A stretch of 64,000 nucleotides of DNA from Lactifluus volemus (Eukaryota > Basidiomycota > Agaricomycetes > Russulales > Russulaceae), in assembly GCA_022376515.1 (NCBI GenBank), contig WTXI01000030.1, positions 1 through 64,000 of the forward strand, in the 5' to 3' direction. Shown here piece by piece: positions 22,741 through 34,213 of this stretch. The notes under the pieces were generated by a model that saw only the letters and a program-made list of their open reading frames with translations, had not been told where the DNA came from and made no database searches. Numbering within the stretch: the stretch's first letter is position 1; each line of letters opens with the position of its first letter. The translations under genes and the position numbers were made by a program.

Positions 22741-22944
22741 TTGTTGAGTAACGTTAAGCAACGCGTGTTAGCTTCACGCTTCGTCAAGTGGCCCGAATAC
22801 ATCCACCTTCAGCGACAGAAGGTCATTCATTCTCAGCGGTTGAAAGCACCACCAGCGATAGCACAGTTCTCGCACACAGTCGACGAGAATATAGTCAGCC
22901 AGTTATCTAAACTTCCAAGTACAACCCCGAGACCAAGCAGGAGA
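22741..22944 (+). pseudogene. Ribosomal protein eL8, N-terminal fragment
   Basis: An open stretch includes [15 protein letters not shown] and [19 protein letters not shown] followed by KLPS and a remnant of PETKQE. Homology stops abruptly at aagcaggag. It is downstream of J5 in the same orientation and is joined to it by the shared lectin 3' flank, exactly as in J4. This fragment has the single-arm form of the sequence that is inverted-duplicated at 12.3 kb. Confidence 0.8.
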
Positions 22945-24304
22945 TGGGTGTCGAAATTGAAAATGGGGCGCGGAGAACGAAGACGCACATTGACAAAAAG
23001 GGGTCGAGAGGATGAGATCACACAGGAAGGAAAAAGAATGTGGGATGCAGCGATGATCCCCTTGCCTATGAGGCGCATACACCATGGGCTGTGTGCTGTT
23101 CCCTGATCGTGTGCTCTGAGGCTGCTGAAACACACGTTGCACCACACTACATCCTTCGGTGAGGGAGAAACATGGGTGGAATGGCTGAGGTTATGCCAGC
23201 GGGGACGCTACCAGGGGGGGAGGGGTCGGAGTACATTGGGCCATCTCAACCACCGCTTGAGAGTTGGGGACTCGGACATTTTTTGTAAAAGAAATCTCCA
23301 CTTGTTACAATATAGCGCAAGATGCTACATAAGATGAAGATGCGCTTAGTTTCCTACTGCATGTACTGGCCGGCTCCTGATTGTATAGTGTGCCTGAAGT
23401 CATTTGAAGACTCCAAAGGCTTTAGTACAGGGCACGCGAAGTGAAAATGGGCAAAAACAAGCGGTGGAAAAATAAAACGGGATCACGCGAGGATGGGGGA
23501 ACCAGTGGGCTATCAGATTGATGCCCCTACAACTAGCTTAGAAGTATTTAGGCTACTGTACAAAATTTCATGTGCTTCTGCTGTTACTACCCCAAAGACA
23601 GCCGCTCAATCGGCTCTGAGTGATCACTTCATCACCCATCAATGAAACTGAGTCAACTAAAATAAAAAGAGGGTCTTGGTGCGAAAAACAAAGGTGTACC
23701 GTGATTAACGGCCGTGGACGATCACCCCCAATGGGGAGCGGTCGCTACCCACTTCCGGTGGCCCTCGGGGCGCCGTTAACATTTGACGTCCCCTCCTCGA
23801 GCCCGCGCACGCTCTGCGCGTCATCCTTTTCGCCCTCGGCATCTACCCACGCCTTCGTCCATGACGTCCCAGTTAAAGTTGGGATAAGATAGGACCAGCG
23901 GTGCACTTTAAAAGTCGAAATGTGTGAGCCTGCCGGCAGTGTGCATGTACTACAATGTAAGACACAACTTATGCTTTATGGATCTCCTCCTGGATCCATG
24001 ATGATACGTACTACTCGACCGGTCTTGTGCAAACACGACAACGATTACTGTCGGAAGACGTCGGTGTTGTTGACATGATACTGTGTAGCTCTAGGGCAGG
24101 CGTATGACGTTACTTTTCCCACGCACGCGCCGCTGCAAGCCTCGGATCACATCTCCATGTCATCGCAAACAAAGGAAATCTATCACCAACTGGCGACTAC
24201 ACAGAGGGGGCTTCCGCAATTCATATCTCAGATCTCCCCGTGTCCAATTCCAGATCCTCACATCGTGACTTCCAGTTCAGCTTGCCGGAAGTTTTTGAAT
24301 CTCC
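22945..24304. other. Unassigned sequence
   Basis: No gene recognised. Short ORFs exist on both strands but lack family motifs or consistent splice structure. A GC-rich stretch at 23700-23870 stands out from its surroundings. Confidence 0.4.
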
Positions 24305-27300
24305 TCAGGCTTTTCGCCCTCTTTTCGCTCTACGTGCCACCTGACCCTTCCGAAGCGATTGGTCCTGTAACCCCAGCATCAATATGTCAGCCAGATCAGC
24401 TACGATTGCTAGCCCTAGATATGTGCTCACAAAAAAAGGGTAGACCGTAGTCGAGCTTCGGTATGTCCAGTGGACGCGGGTAAACGCGATAGGCCCGGCT
24501 CCTCCCGGCCCGTGGTCTCCTTAACGAGTCCTCGATTCCATCCTCCGAGTCGCTATCTGCGAGAGGGCTCAACAGACCAGGAAGTATGTGGGTTGCCGAT
24601 GGGGATGTAGACTTGGAGAACCACTTGACGTCTTCAGAAAGCATCGCTTGTACTATGCCCAGGATACCAGAATGCGATGTCGGCGGAGGAGAGCGAGGAT
24701 CTGGGTAATTGGCGGGCGATGTTACGTCCATTACGACATCCGGGTCGCCAGTAGTAGGAGACTGGGAACATGGGTAAGTGATTTGCCGCAGGTGGCAAGT
24801 TGAGGGCATCACCTCAGGCTCTGCCGCGGCCATGATAACATCGCATCTGACAGGAGATAATGGGCAGTCTGTCGTTGTCGTAAGCCATGATGGGAGATTA
24901 TGACACGATCATCATTGTCACCTTGTGGAATGGGCACGGAAGGTATTTCGCTGCCCATCAACTGAGCAAGCACAGCATTTCGAGGTGGCAGGAGAAAGGG
25001 CGGCAATCGTAAGGGTGACCGTCTGGAGAAGAGATTTGTCGTGGTTGTAGCATTGCTGCGATCTCGCTTCAATCTAGATGACGCTTCATGGTGTCAAGAC
25101 AATGTTAATTTGAGATCGCTGGAAGAAAAGGGGCTGAGAACTGACGAGAAGATGGACGCGAGTCTGGTAATGCATCGCAGGAATCATCTGGGCGAGACAA
25201 AGGCAAGATTTCTGGGTGACGTTCGACCGATGGTCCTGATATGAGGGTCAGCATCAGCAATTGCTTTGCTGATTCTGGACGCTGAATTAACTTACGGTTG
25301 TCTAATATAATTTCGATGGAGCTGTCTGATGGAAGAGTCGGGACTGGTGAAAACGGTCGAGGTACATTTGAGGGCGAGAGAGGCTGAGAATCTGAATGTT
25401 CTGACGGGGAGAGGATGAGGCTGTCTCTATATGACGACTCGGCATCAAATTTACCTTTTAGAGCTGCGAAAGGCTGAGCCGTGTTTGGCAAGGGCGGAAT
25501 GGGTACCAAGGGTCCTGACGCTCAATGATCAGTGGTTTGCCCTCGGGGGAAATCAAAAAACTCTACTTTTAGAGTAGTCGAATAAAAATGGAGGAAGACT
25601 TGACAAATGCGGAGAGGCGAAAGGGAAGGCAGCGGCACGTCGTGGGGATTGTCCGAAAATGGTAATGGTTCTGTCGCACAACGATCAGCGATACTGCATC
25701 GGGAAATCAAAAGTTGACTTACGTCGGCCCGAGACCGGCGATGTACGATCGAGAATCATATCCTCTGCTGATTCCACGCGAAGCGATGGCGACGGCGGAG
25801 CTGTGTGAGAGACCAGAATCATCAAGTCATCTGCACTTTCCTCGGTCTCATGGACGTGAGTGATCTGTCTACAAGAATAATACACACAAGTTACGTTTGC
25901 TCACCTGAATGCTAGTCCCGGACACTTGTTGTGCGCTGGGATGACAAGCTGGAGACATGAAGTCTTGAAACGGTGAGATGTGTTGAGGATGGTGTGAGAA
26001 TGAAGAAATGTCATTTGTGGGGTCTACGTTGTGGATATCCTGGAAAGTGTATAGTGAATATTCTTGGTCGCATATGTCGACCGAGCTGTTGCTAAATTGC
26101 GATGACGATGGTGGCAGTGACAAATCGGGACGGTAAGATGATGATGACGGAATTGTCGACGCTGGTATATCTGTACTGTACATGGTTACATCGAGATCTA
26201 ATAACAACGCAGATTTATTAGCAAACGAGATAACGGAAAATTCATAGTGGTACACACCAGGGAGAATGTCTGGTGTCGTCGCTGAGCACACCTGAGTGGC
26301 ACATTTCAGCGCCCTCAGTTCACCTTCCAAATCAGATACGCGCTGTTGTAGCGCAGCGGACAGCAATGTGACTTGTGAACACCGGTTGTGAGTTTCCTCT
26401 AGCTCGACCTTCAACGACTCCACCTCTGCGCTGCGTAGACGCAACTCCTCGATCTGCTCCGAGTGGCGCGCACCTTGGACCTCTTGCAGCTCCTCCCGAC
26501 ACGCGTCCAGTTTACGTTCGACGCCATGTGCATGCGCCTCAACCTCCTGTCGCGCAACTTTCTCTCGATGGAGTTCCCGACGCAAGCTGAGGGCGTCTTC
26601 ACGCGCCAAGCGGAGTTGCTCGTTCGTCGCCGCCAATTCTTCCTCCAATCGCCTTCTCTCGCGTTCGCTAGACTCCACTTCCTGAGCGCGCTCGGATTCG
26701 AGTTGACACATTCGCTCAAATAGGTCTTCCATAGCGACCCGCTGAACTTGTGCAGCGTCGGATATATCCTCAAACCATGCGGAGATCTGGCCTAGCTCGA
26801 GCGTCGTCGGTGAGTTGGCAAGTCGGCGTGTGGAGGAGAAACGAGAAGTAGGATCGAAAAAAGCACGGCGAGTGGCCAGAGGGGGATCGAGATTCAGTTC
26901 TAGGAGTGGTGGAGGCTGTCCACTGTCGCGTAGTAGCGCATTCATGCGAGGTCGACGTCGGAATGGACGAATCTTGCCGAACGAGGACCACTTCTTGTCA
27001 CCGCTGCGGGCACCGAGTCGCGAGAGCACGTTAAACAGCCCATCCAGTTGCACTTGCGCGTCCTTGGCTTCGCTACCGATGCGGATCATATCAGTTCTAT
27101 GGCGTTCCTGCATCTCGACTTGTCCGTCCAGAATCTCCTTCATCTCGCGCGTGCGGCATTCACGTTCGCGTTCCAACTCGGCACCAGACGCGCGACTTGT
27201 CTTCGGCATCCTTGAGCTTTGCAAGCACCATGTGCAACTCTTCGGCGGTCGACCGTGCGAGACGTTCGTTCTCCGATGCGAACTTCATCTGGTGATCCCG

Positions 27301-28611
27301 CTGCTCCCGCGCCATACGAGCTCCATCCAAGGCGCCGCCGAGTCTCACACGCGCCATCAGCGCGGCCTTCTCGGCTTCTTCGCGGCGGGCTTCTGCAGTG
27401 GCAACGAGCTCCTTGAGACTGTCGCGCTCTTGTGAGGCAGCAAGTAGATTGGCTTGTAAATTCTCCTCGCGGATACGTGAAGAGTCCAAATTACGGCGCA
27501 GAGAATTCTCAGAGTCGACAAGTTCGGCGTGAATCTGCTGTAGGCGAAGCCTGTGTTTCTCCGTTCACGCTGTTCATTGCGCGCCGCTCGCTCTTGTTCC
27601 TTCTTCTGAGCCAGGACTTGTTCGAGTTTGCGCTGACGGTTCTCGAGTTCGGCCTCCAAGTGGGAATAGCCAAGGTCTCTACAGAGGTCCGTGATCAACT
27701 GCACAGGTTCATGGTGGCGAGAATTGGGCTGAGTCTTGTGCCAGACGAGATTGTTGGGTACAACGGTGCGGCGTGAAATCTGTTCGTAAATCGTGTTGAG
27801 GATTTCGGGCGTGGGCTGTTCCGCTTCGTCACTAGCCCCAAGCGCTCCAGGATATTGGTAACCTAAAGCGCCAGAGTGAGATATCGCGTTCGAACACTGC
27901 CCCACAAAACGACGCACCACGTCCGGACGTTCTTCGCGAGAGAGAATCCTGGACGTGATGAAGGCGATGGTGAGGACAGTAGCGATTTCAGGCTTATAAC
28001 CCGATCAATATAAGCATTGGTACAATTAATTAGCTGCTCACCGGTCCGGTCCACAAGAGAACGAGAGATACGAGAGATACAATGGTTCGGAAAGAAATAG
28101 ATGGGCTAACTGTCAAGGCGAGATTTGATGTACGCTTGCGTTTGAAAGTATTGAAAAAACCGTCTGAGGCGTTGACGAAGACAGAGAGAGATTTGGAAAT
28201 AACTGTGAAAACATTTGCAAGTTCGGGAAGAAAGCAGAAGAGTCCAGAGATAATCGCAAGCATAATAAAAAGAGGCATGAGATCGAGAATGTTGCTGGGT
28301 GTGATTACGGCAAGAGACGACTGATAGTTGGGCATAGGCGAGAGCATAAACGAAGGCGGTTGATCGATAACAAGGAGGTCGGTCGTAGGATAGTAAGGGA
28401 TCCCAAAGTCGTCTGAGAGTTCTAAAAGAGGAAGAGGAGGGCCCGTAGACTCTGCAAGTTGAACGAGAGGTGGTGGTGAAAGTGTGGGAATGAGGTGACG
28501 AGAGGAGGTGATTCGAAGGTTTCTGAGCGCAAGCATTGTGTGTGCCAATCCCTGCAACATGTGTCTGAGGCGCAGAAACCCCGAAGCGATGGAGAATGCG
28601 ACGTGAGGCAT
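24305..28611 (-). CDS. Large coiled-coil protein, longest copy C0 (family not recognised; two frame breaks)
   Basis: Multi-exon on the minus strand. The proposed start at 28611 (MPHVAFSIASGFLRL) opens a 190-residue exon with two hydrophobic segments (around IMLAIISGLFCFLPEL and IVSLVSLVLLW), suggesting membrane anchoring. A GT-AG intron (about 28040-27940) may join it to REERPDVVRRFVGQ. Long heptad-rich rods follow between about 27700 and 26300 (LEAELENRQRKLEQVLAQK, AKLKDAED, FERMCQLESERAQE, LSAALQQRVSDLEGELR). Ser/Pro-rich exons come next, and a last exon ends GRKA with a TGA at 24307-24305. A one-base loss near 27552-27565 and a two-base loss near 27170-27205, judged against copy C2, break the frame. 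This is the source-like copy for C1 to C4. Function is not inferable beyond coiled-coil assembly. Confidence 0.6.
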
Positions 28612-28739
28612 GATTGTGAATTTCGAGTTGTCGAAAGGCCAAGAGCGTATGAAGAACGAGGTCTATTGGGGAGACCAGTGTGAGGCATTATTATACGTGG
28701 CTTCCTCAGAGTTTGTACCGGTCCTCCCCAGGCTGTCGT

Positions 28740-28794
28740 ATTCTAAACGCAACGTTGGGGCTCAAACTTTGAGCTCCAACGTTGCGTTTAGAAT
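28740..28794. repeat. 55-bp near-perfect palindrome upstream of C0
   Basis: Arms of about 27 bases, attctaaacgcaacgttggg and its mirror, meet with almost no loop and one mismatch. It lies between the proposed C0 start and the eIF5 3' end. It could be a cruciform, a bidirectional protein site or a relic insertion. Confidence 0.85.
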
Positions 28795-29211
28795 CAAAGA
28801 CCGAATTCGGCCTCATGCTCACGTCGCTCTACTGTGCTGACATGTAATTCGGCGACGCCGCAGTTCCTTGCAAGTCCGAATGAAGAAAGTATGTTAGCGG
28901 GGGATTCAAAGAAGCGCTCGCAGGAACCGTGCCACGTGCCATTACGTGAGCATGGACCACACGCCAGATGGCCTCTAGGGTTGGCACCAAATTCAACAGG
29001 TTGGATTTGCACACGCGTTCTACACGTCGTTCATACCTTCGTAAACGCTGACAACAGATACATGCTCACGTTGTAATTGAGACCAATCAAAGCCAAACTG
29101 AAGCACAGATTTAACAATAGCCAAACTAGACACATATCGACGGGCTATTGTAGTACACAACCAAAACCGAACCAATGTCTGGGCTGTAAACTCAAACCTC
29201 AGGAACCAACG
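28795..29211. other. Intergenic region between C0 and eIF5
   Basis: Nothing recognised. It holds the 3' flank of eIF5 and possibly the C0 promoter. Confidence 0.4.
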
Positions 29212-30572
29212 CTAATCTTCCTCGTCATCGTCATCATCATCCTCGGCTTCAGCGAGCCACTGTACATCGTCAGTAAAGTGGCGTCTCAAGGTGAGGAATA
29301 TTCACCTTCAAGAACGGCTCACTAGCCTTGCGCACTTTCTTGCTCGTTTCCTTGTCAACATACTTTTTACTGACATGTGTACCCCAGGACGTCACCACGT
29401 CCTCTTCTAGAACATCGCCTGATAGAACGCCATCAAAATCTTGGGTACCACGGCAATGAGTTCGGGATATTCGAGACCCGCCAAGCGCTCAATACCGCCG
29501 AGCAAAGACTTCTGGTGCTTTTCAGATGTTACCATCTGCAGTTATCAGAATTAGCCGATACTATAGCAAAAATAAATAAATAGTGCGCACCTTTTGAAAC
29601 AAGGGAAGATAGGTAGGAATTTCGGCAATAATGTCCCCAGTAAACAATGTCTGGGCGAGAACTTGGACAGCCCTGTGCTTTTTCTCAATGCCAAGCTCCT
29701 GTGCCTTCCTGAACACCTCCACAGCGCTCGCTCCAGAGATTTCCTTGGCCCAGTTGCCAAGTTGGGTGTACGGACTATCTGCGTCCTCGTCGCTCTCATC
29801 TTCGCCACCACCTCCAAGTGTGAGGTTGGCAACGCCCGCGGCAGCTGCGTTTATACGCGCTTTCACGGCGTCGGGGGAAGTATCAGCAGACCAGCCCTCA
29901 TCCACAAGCTGTGATTCGGCGTTGAGATCCGAAGCCTCTGCCTTGATACGCTTTGTCATCTCGTCATCGCTTCCCGCCGCGGCCTCGGCTTCCAACTCGC
30001 CATTCTCAACACCGTTGACTTCCGTGGGGCTAGGTGCCTCTGCATGTCCGCCCTTGCTCTTCTTACTTTTCTTCTTCGGCGGATTTTTGAGAATGTAGGT
30101 GGAGAGACGGTGGCGCATATCCACGTCCGTGCGCTCGCCGCAAGCTTTGCAGTCGCGCACGATCATCTCGCTTTTGGTGATGATAAGATCCGTTTCTGGG
30201 TTCTTGCACGAACCGCAAAGGACGAACTTCTCGATAAATGCGTCGAGTAATTCGCGAAGACGAGCAGCATTGTGGGCCCCATTTACAATGTAGCGGTCAT
30301 TCTTCTCATCCACGGACGTTTGGGCACCAAGTTCAGAACCGAAGAATTTGGTCGGATAGGTGGGCGGACGCGACAACGCACGAGCAACATCAGACATATT
30401 AGGAACGACCGTCTTTATACCGTTGCCTTTGCCCTCGATTTTAGTAAGGAGGACGGGCATACTGCAAGATCCAACTGACGTGAGTACAATGACGGCTATG
30501 GAGGGGCGTCACGTACCGGTAGCGATAAAATTTGTCATCGACATCGCGACGAATATTCACAAACCCGGCCAT
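29212..30572 (-). CDS. TIF5: Eukaryotic translation initiation factor 5 (eIF5), with an apparent one-base deletion
   Basis: eIF5 is the GTPase-activating protein for eIF2 in the 43S/48S initiation complex. Exons (minus): 30572-30517, 30461-29591, 29535-29306, 29259-29212. The N-terminus reads [19 protein letters not shown], followed by [15 protein letters not shown]. The arginine near residue 15 is the family's catalytic finger. A C4 zinc ribbon has CGSC and CKACGERTD. An acidic/Lys-rich linker follows, then a C-terminal W2/HEAT domain ([26 protein letters not shown]) and an acidic tail [10 protein letters not shown], which in the family contacts eIF2beta and eIF3. Exon 3 is 230 bases where 231 is needed: after FYQA one base is missing at about 29416/29417 and an in-frame TAG follows. 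The gene is essential in fungi, so a sequence error is the likeliest cause. Dnmt2 lies upstream in tandem. Confidence 0.93.
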
Positions 30573-31053
30573 GATGGGCAAATTTTTAGCGCTGAGAAGT
30601 ACAAAAAAAAGGCTGGTCAGCACAGAAACGAAATATGGCAAGACAATCGAGCGAAGAACTAGGGCCCTAACCCTAGCCCATGAGAAACCTCAGAGTCGCT
30701 GTCTTAGAAACGAACAAACGTCCCATCATGGGGCGGGGCCCACGCGGAGCGGTGAAAGAAATAAGAAGTGACGCGTAATGGGTAGGATACCTACACTATA
30801 CGTTATGTTTGGGTGAATAGGACGCGGCAGCTGTCTTGAATCGGAAAAGGGTCGAAGCATGAATCGCCTGCCCAAACAGAAGATTGAGTTTGGAGTGAGG
30901 GTAAAAAAGGACGAAATTGTGGGCGAGAGAGAAAGGGTCAACACCAGGAAAAGAGGTCGATGGTGGTGGTTAGTAGAGAAGAGAATGATGAAAACGCGCT
31001 CACTCAACCCTTCTGCCCCTCGGCCGGCAAATTCCGTAACTCTCCCACGCACT
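30573..31053. other. eIF5 promoter region and Dnmt2 3' flank
   Basis: About 480 bases between two genes on the same strand. I saw no convincing motif or additional ORF with family features. Confidence 0.4.
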
Positions 31054-32471
31054 TTAACCGCCCTTACAAAGCTGTTCGATTAGCGCGCTCACGACGAGTA
31101 CATTGACGCTATTGCCTATCAACCTGTACTTTGTCTTTGTAGAAATGCCATCCGGCCACCTGAAATGACTACTGCTACCTACACCATCGAAACAGAATAG
31201 CCGCAGAAGCTCCCCTGGTGAAAAATATCGCAACCGAAGTGGATGCAAGATTTCTGCTGCTCGTTCGTCTCCGCAGGCCTGGGCAAGCAAAAACTTATCA
31301 AATGTCTCAGTAGTCTGTAACACGCGTCGATCAGAAACGACAAATGCCGCGATGTCAGCACACTGACGTCAAGTTCTTCGTTCTCCTGGAGAATTGAGCC
31401 TGTGCGCTCCACCATTTGGGTATACCCTGTCCGCAGTCAAAGAAGGCACAGAAGCTGGAAGGAAAAGCCCGAGCTTACCACGAGTGAAACAGCACGTCCT
31501 TGTCGCAGATGGCAAGACGATATCAAACAGCCGTCCCCACTTCAGAAGCACGCGGTCGGACACCGCGGGCGCTGTCTGGGCGTCCTTATCGAGATAATCG
31601 CGTAATGGCTGCACTTGGTTCTCCCCCATCTCTGGAAATGCCGATGACCTCCCATCTTTCCGATCAGCACCATGACCAGGGATATGGCGTAAGATCCGGT
31701 CCAAGTCTACGTGAGAGACGAAAGCCCCAGCGATGCGTGAGGCTAAGAGATAATATCGTAACCGCGAGTTGGGAATGCCAAATTGTAGGGGCGTTAGAAG
31801 GAATTCCTGCGTGACAAACCCCAGTTTTTTGAGAACGCAGAGTACGCGAGTTCTTGTAGTAGATGCCTATGTCCTGGATGAATTATTGGGAAAACGCCTG
31901 AGAGAGAACATGACCTCTGACCTCAAACCCTGCGACATTCTCAACGAGGAGGCGTGTGGGCGCTGCTCCGCGTTCTGCGAGAGCAGGTAGCACGCCTTCA
32001 ATCAAATACAAGAAAGACTGTGCGCGAGGATCTGAGGCTCCCTTGGAATTTGGGTTGAGCACCGTGTACGGCTGACATGCAGGAGACAAGAGCCAAAGGT
32101 CCGCGTTTAATGGCTCCAGCACGTCCGCATCCAGCGTGTTGATGTCGACCTGCACATGTGAACAATGGTCTGTGAGCAGACAGTGAAATTTTGGCGAGGA
32201 AAAAACAGTCCGTGATGAACACGTACTCTGTGTGCAATTCCAGGACCGTGGTTTGCCGTATAGACAGCACAAGCAATTTGGTCCCAATCAAAAGCGCGAA
32301 CAATTGTTGCGTTTCCCCCGACGCTGCTCCGGGTGAGTGCAACACGCAAACCGCCTGTTTGATTCGTTCGGGAAATGGGGAAATTGAAACAGATGGGCGG
32401 CACGAATGCGATCACAAACCTATGCCACTATAGAACTCAATCCCTCGGATCGACTCGGGTCCCAGCACCAT
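31054..32471 (-). CDS. TRDMT1: Dnmt2-type tRNA (cytosine-5) methyltransferase
   Basis: Six exons with in-phase GT-AG junctions give 371 residues: 32471-32420, 32354-32227, 32149-31922, 31866-31479, 31426-31368, 31314-31054. Motif I is EFYSGIGGLRVAL (AdoMet binding). Motif IV carries the catalytic Cys as SPACQPYT, where the family usually has PPCQ. Motif VI is LLVENVAGFE. Motif VIII contains NSRLRYYLLA. The diagnostic Dnmt2 block is CCFTRGY, and motifs IX-X end in YRLIGNSVNVLV. Dnmt2 enzymes methylate C38 of tRNA-Asp and related tRNAs with AdoMet and have little DNA activity. The length matches the family and no frame break is seen. It is transcribed toward eIF5 on the same strand. A damaged fragment of a paralogue sits at 46.9-47.1 kb. 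Confidence 0.93.
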
Positions 32472-32854
32472 ATGGTATAGCGTTGCCGACGCCAGAAAGA
32501 GGACAAGCCGAGCGTCAAATCACTGTAAATTGCCTTGTTTGCAAGGTACAGTGCAGGGTTGTCAGTATCAGCCGACCCCTCATCAGCGAGGGTCCCATCA
32601 AGCATCAGATATAAATCCGATGGGGGGGTCAGGAAAAATTCACATCACGTGTATATTACATGTACATAGCACAAGCGAGTACTACTAGTCCATTCTTGGG
32701 TACGTCAAGAACATGTAACACTCACCTTTCAAAATAAGGAAGAGTATCCCACATTGCCTGATACATGAGTCATGCATCAGGCGTTGGTGTGATGATTTTG
32801 GGCATCAGATGCTGAGTCTCATCGGATACAGGGTCCGGCATCATGACAAACTTG
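32472..32854. other. Dnmt2 upstream region
   Basis: No gene. A short imperfect hairpin (gcctgatacatg...catgcatcaggc) lies at 32757-32783. Confidence 0.4.
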
Positions 32855-34213
32855 GGCAAGTTATTAGTGTTGCCGCGGCTCGGCTTGAAGCCACACGGCT
32901 AGTGAGCCGATGAAGCTGAGCCGAAATTAGTTTACTAAGTAGCCGAGCTGGGCGTCAGCTCGTTCAAGATCGGCTAAGCTCGTGGAGCCGGGGTCGGGTA
33001 GCCTCAACTTATACAGTACTGTACTCCTCATTTTGCAACGACCTTTAGACTGGTTCGATCTCGGAACCTTTAAAATGTTCACGTGGTGTGATCTTGGGTC
33101 TTACGAACTAAAAACGCCGACGTTTTCGGCTCAAATCCTTGCTTGGACGGGATGAGACTTTTGTTGCATCTAACCTGCTGACATCCAACACTAAACCAGT
33201 GCCACTTAACGAGACTCTGTCACCATATGCCCCTCATTCTGCGGAAGTCGAAGTCTCTGAAGTAGGATACCAGAAGGAGCGCATACATATCTTCTTGTCC
33301 AGTCCCCAGTTAGTCCTATCACTTCTCCTGCTTCAGAGACAGCGGGCAGTGCCCTAGTTATTCGAGATCGGCATCCCAGGGCTATTGTGTTCTTCACAGG
33401 AGTTATCATGCCTGCAACTGAACTACTTTCGCATCGAGACAGCACCACCAAGCTACATCCACCATGATTCATAAACTAAGAATTTGTTCGCACGAAAGGG
33501 GCTTGATGCCTTTCTGGCTATTTTCATCCAAGGAACGTGATTACTCGATCCGTGAGTCCCCCGCAGCGCCAACGCAATAGGATGCTTACGGATACGTTTG
33601 ATAGACAACGCCCGAAGAGTACCCTTCCGCCCGTGCCAACATACACCTCTGTTAGACAGCGTCGGAAAACCTCGAGGTTGTCTGGCCCAGGTCATGTGAT
33701 ACGCCAGCCCGATCAAGGCTTGTCGAGTTGAATTTAACGCAGTCATAAGTGACATACATCAAGGAGGTAACCTCACTAGTAGTTGTCAGTGGTGTATGGA
33801 CTCAAACCGTTCAACATTACTAGGAGCTCCTAGAACGCTCAGCTGGTGACCCAGAATCCCGAGCCTCTCCCACCGCCTCCGCTTCCCTACTCTTCATCAA
33901 AGCGTTACCAACTGCCCTTCCGAGGACGCGTGACAGTGAGACACTGAACGGCGGTGATGTCGGCCGTGTCAGGGTGACGGTAAACAGTTCCGAGGCTGCA
34001 TTGTACGCCACATTTGTGCGGTGTTGTTGGAAGCGTGGCCAAACATCGACGTCCCCAACACCGTCAGGAAACTTGTTGTCTAGCCGTCGCTAGCACAAAC
34101 AAAGTTTCCTGACGGACACACTGAGCCAGCGCCCAGCTCGGCTAAGCTCAGCTTCATCGACTGAGTGGCTTCAAGCCGAACCGCGGCAGCCGCGGCAACA
34201 CCAATAACTTGCC
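32855..34213. mobile_element. 1.36-kb TIR element, non-autonomous
   Basis: Long imperfect terminal inverted repeats of about 100 bases: left GGCAAGTTATTAGTGTTGCC, right the mirror image with one change, followed by shared cggcttgaagccac, gatgaagctgag and agccgagctgggcg blocks. No transposase motif was found in the internal ORFs, and no target duplication is visible at the flanks. It lies in the intergenic region between Dnmt2 and ILV2. A short internal hairpin (gtcaggaaactt/aagtttcctgac) sits near 34065-34115. Confidence 0.8.

Noticed and set aside
25869..27435. Plus-strand ORFs opposite the coiled-coil rods
   Set aside because: They are mirror readings of a GC-periodic coiled-coil gene whose minus-strand reading has paralogues and splice sites.
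33040..33075. Possible pol III B box (ggttcgatctc) in the TIR element
   Set aside because: No matching A box or tRNA-like stems nearby.
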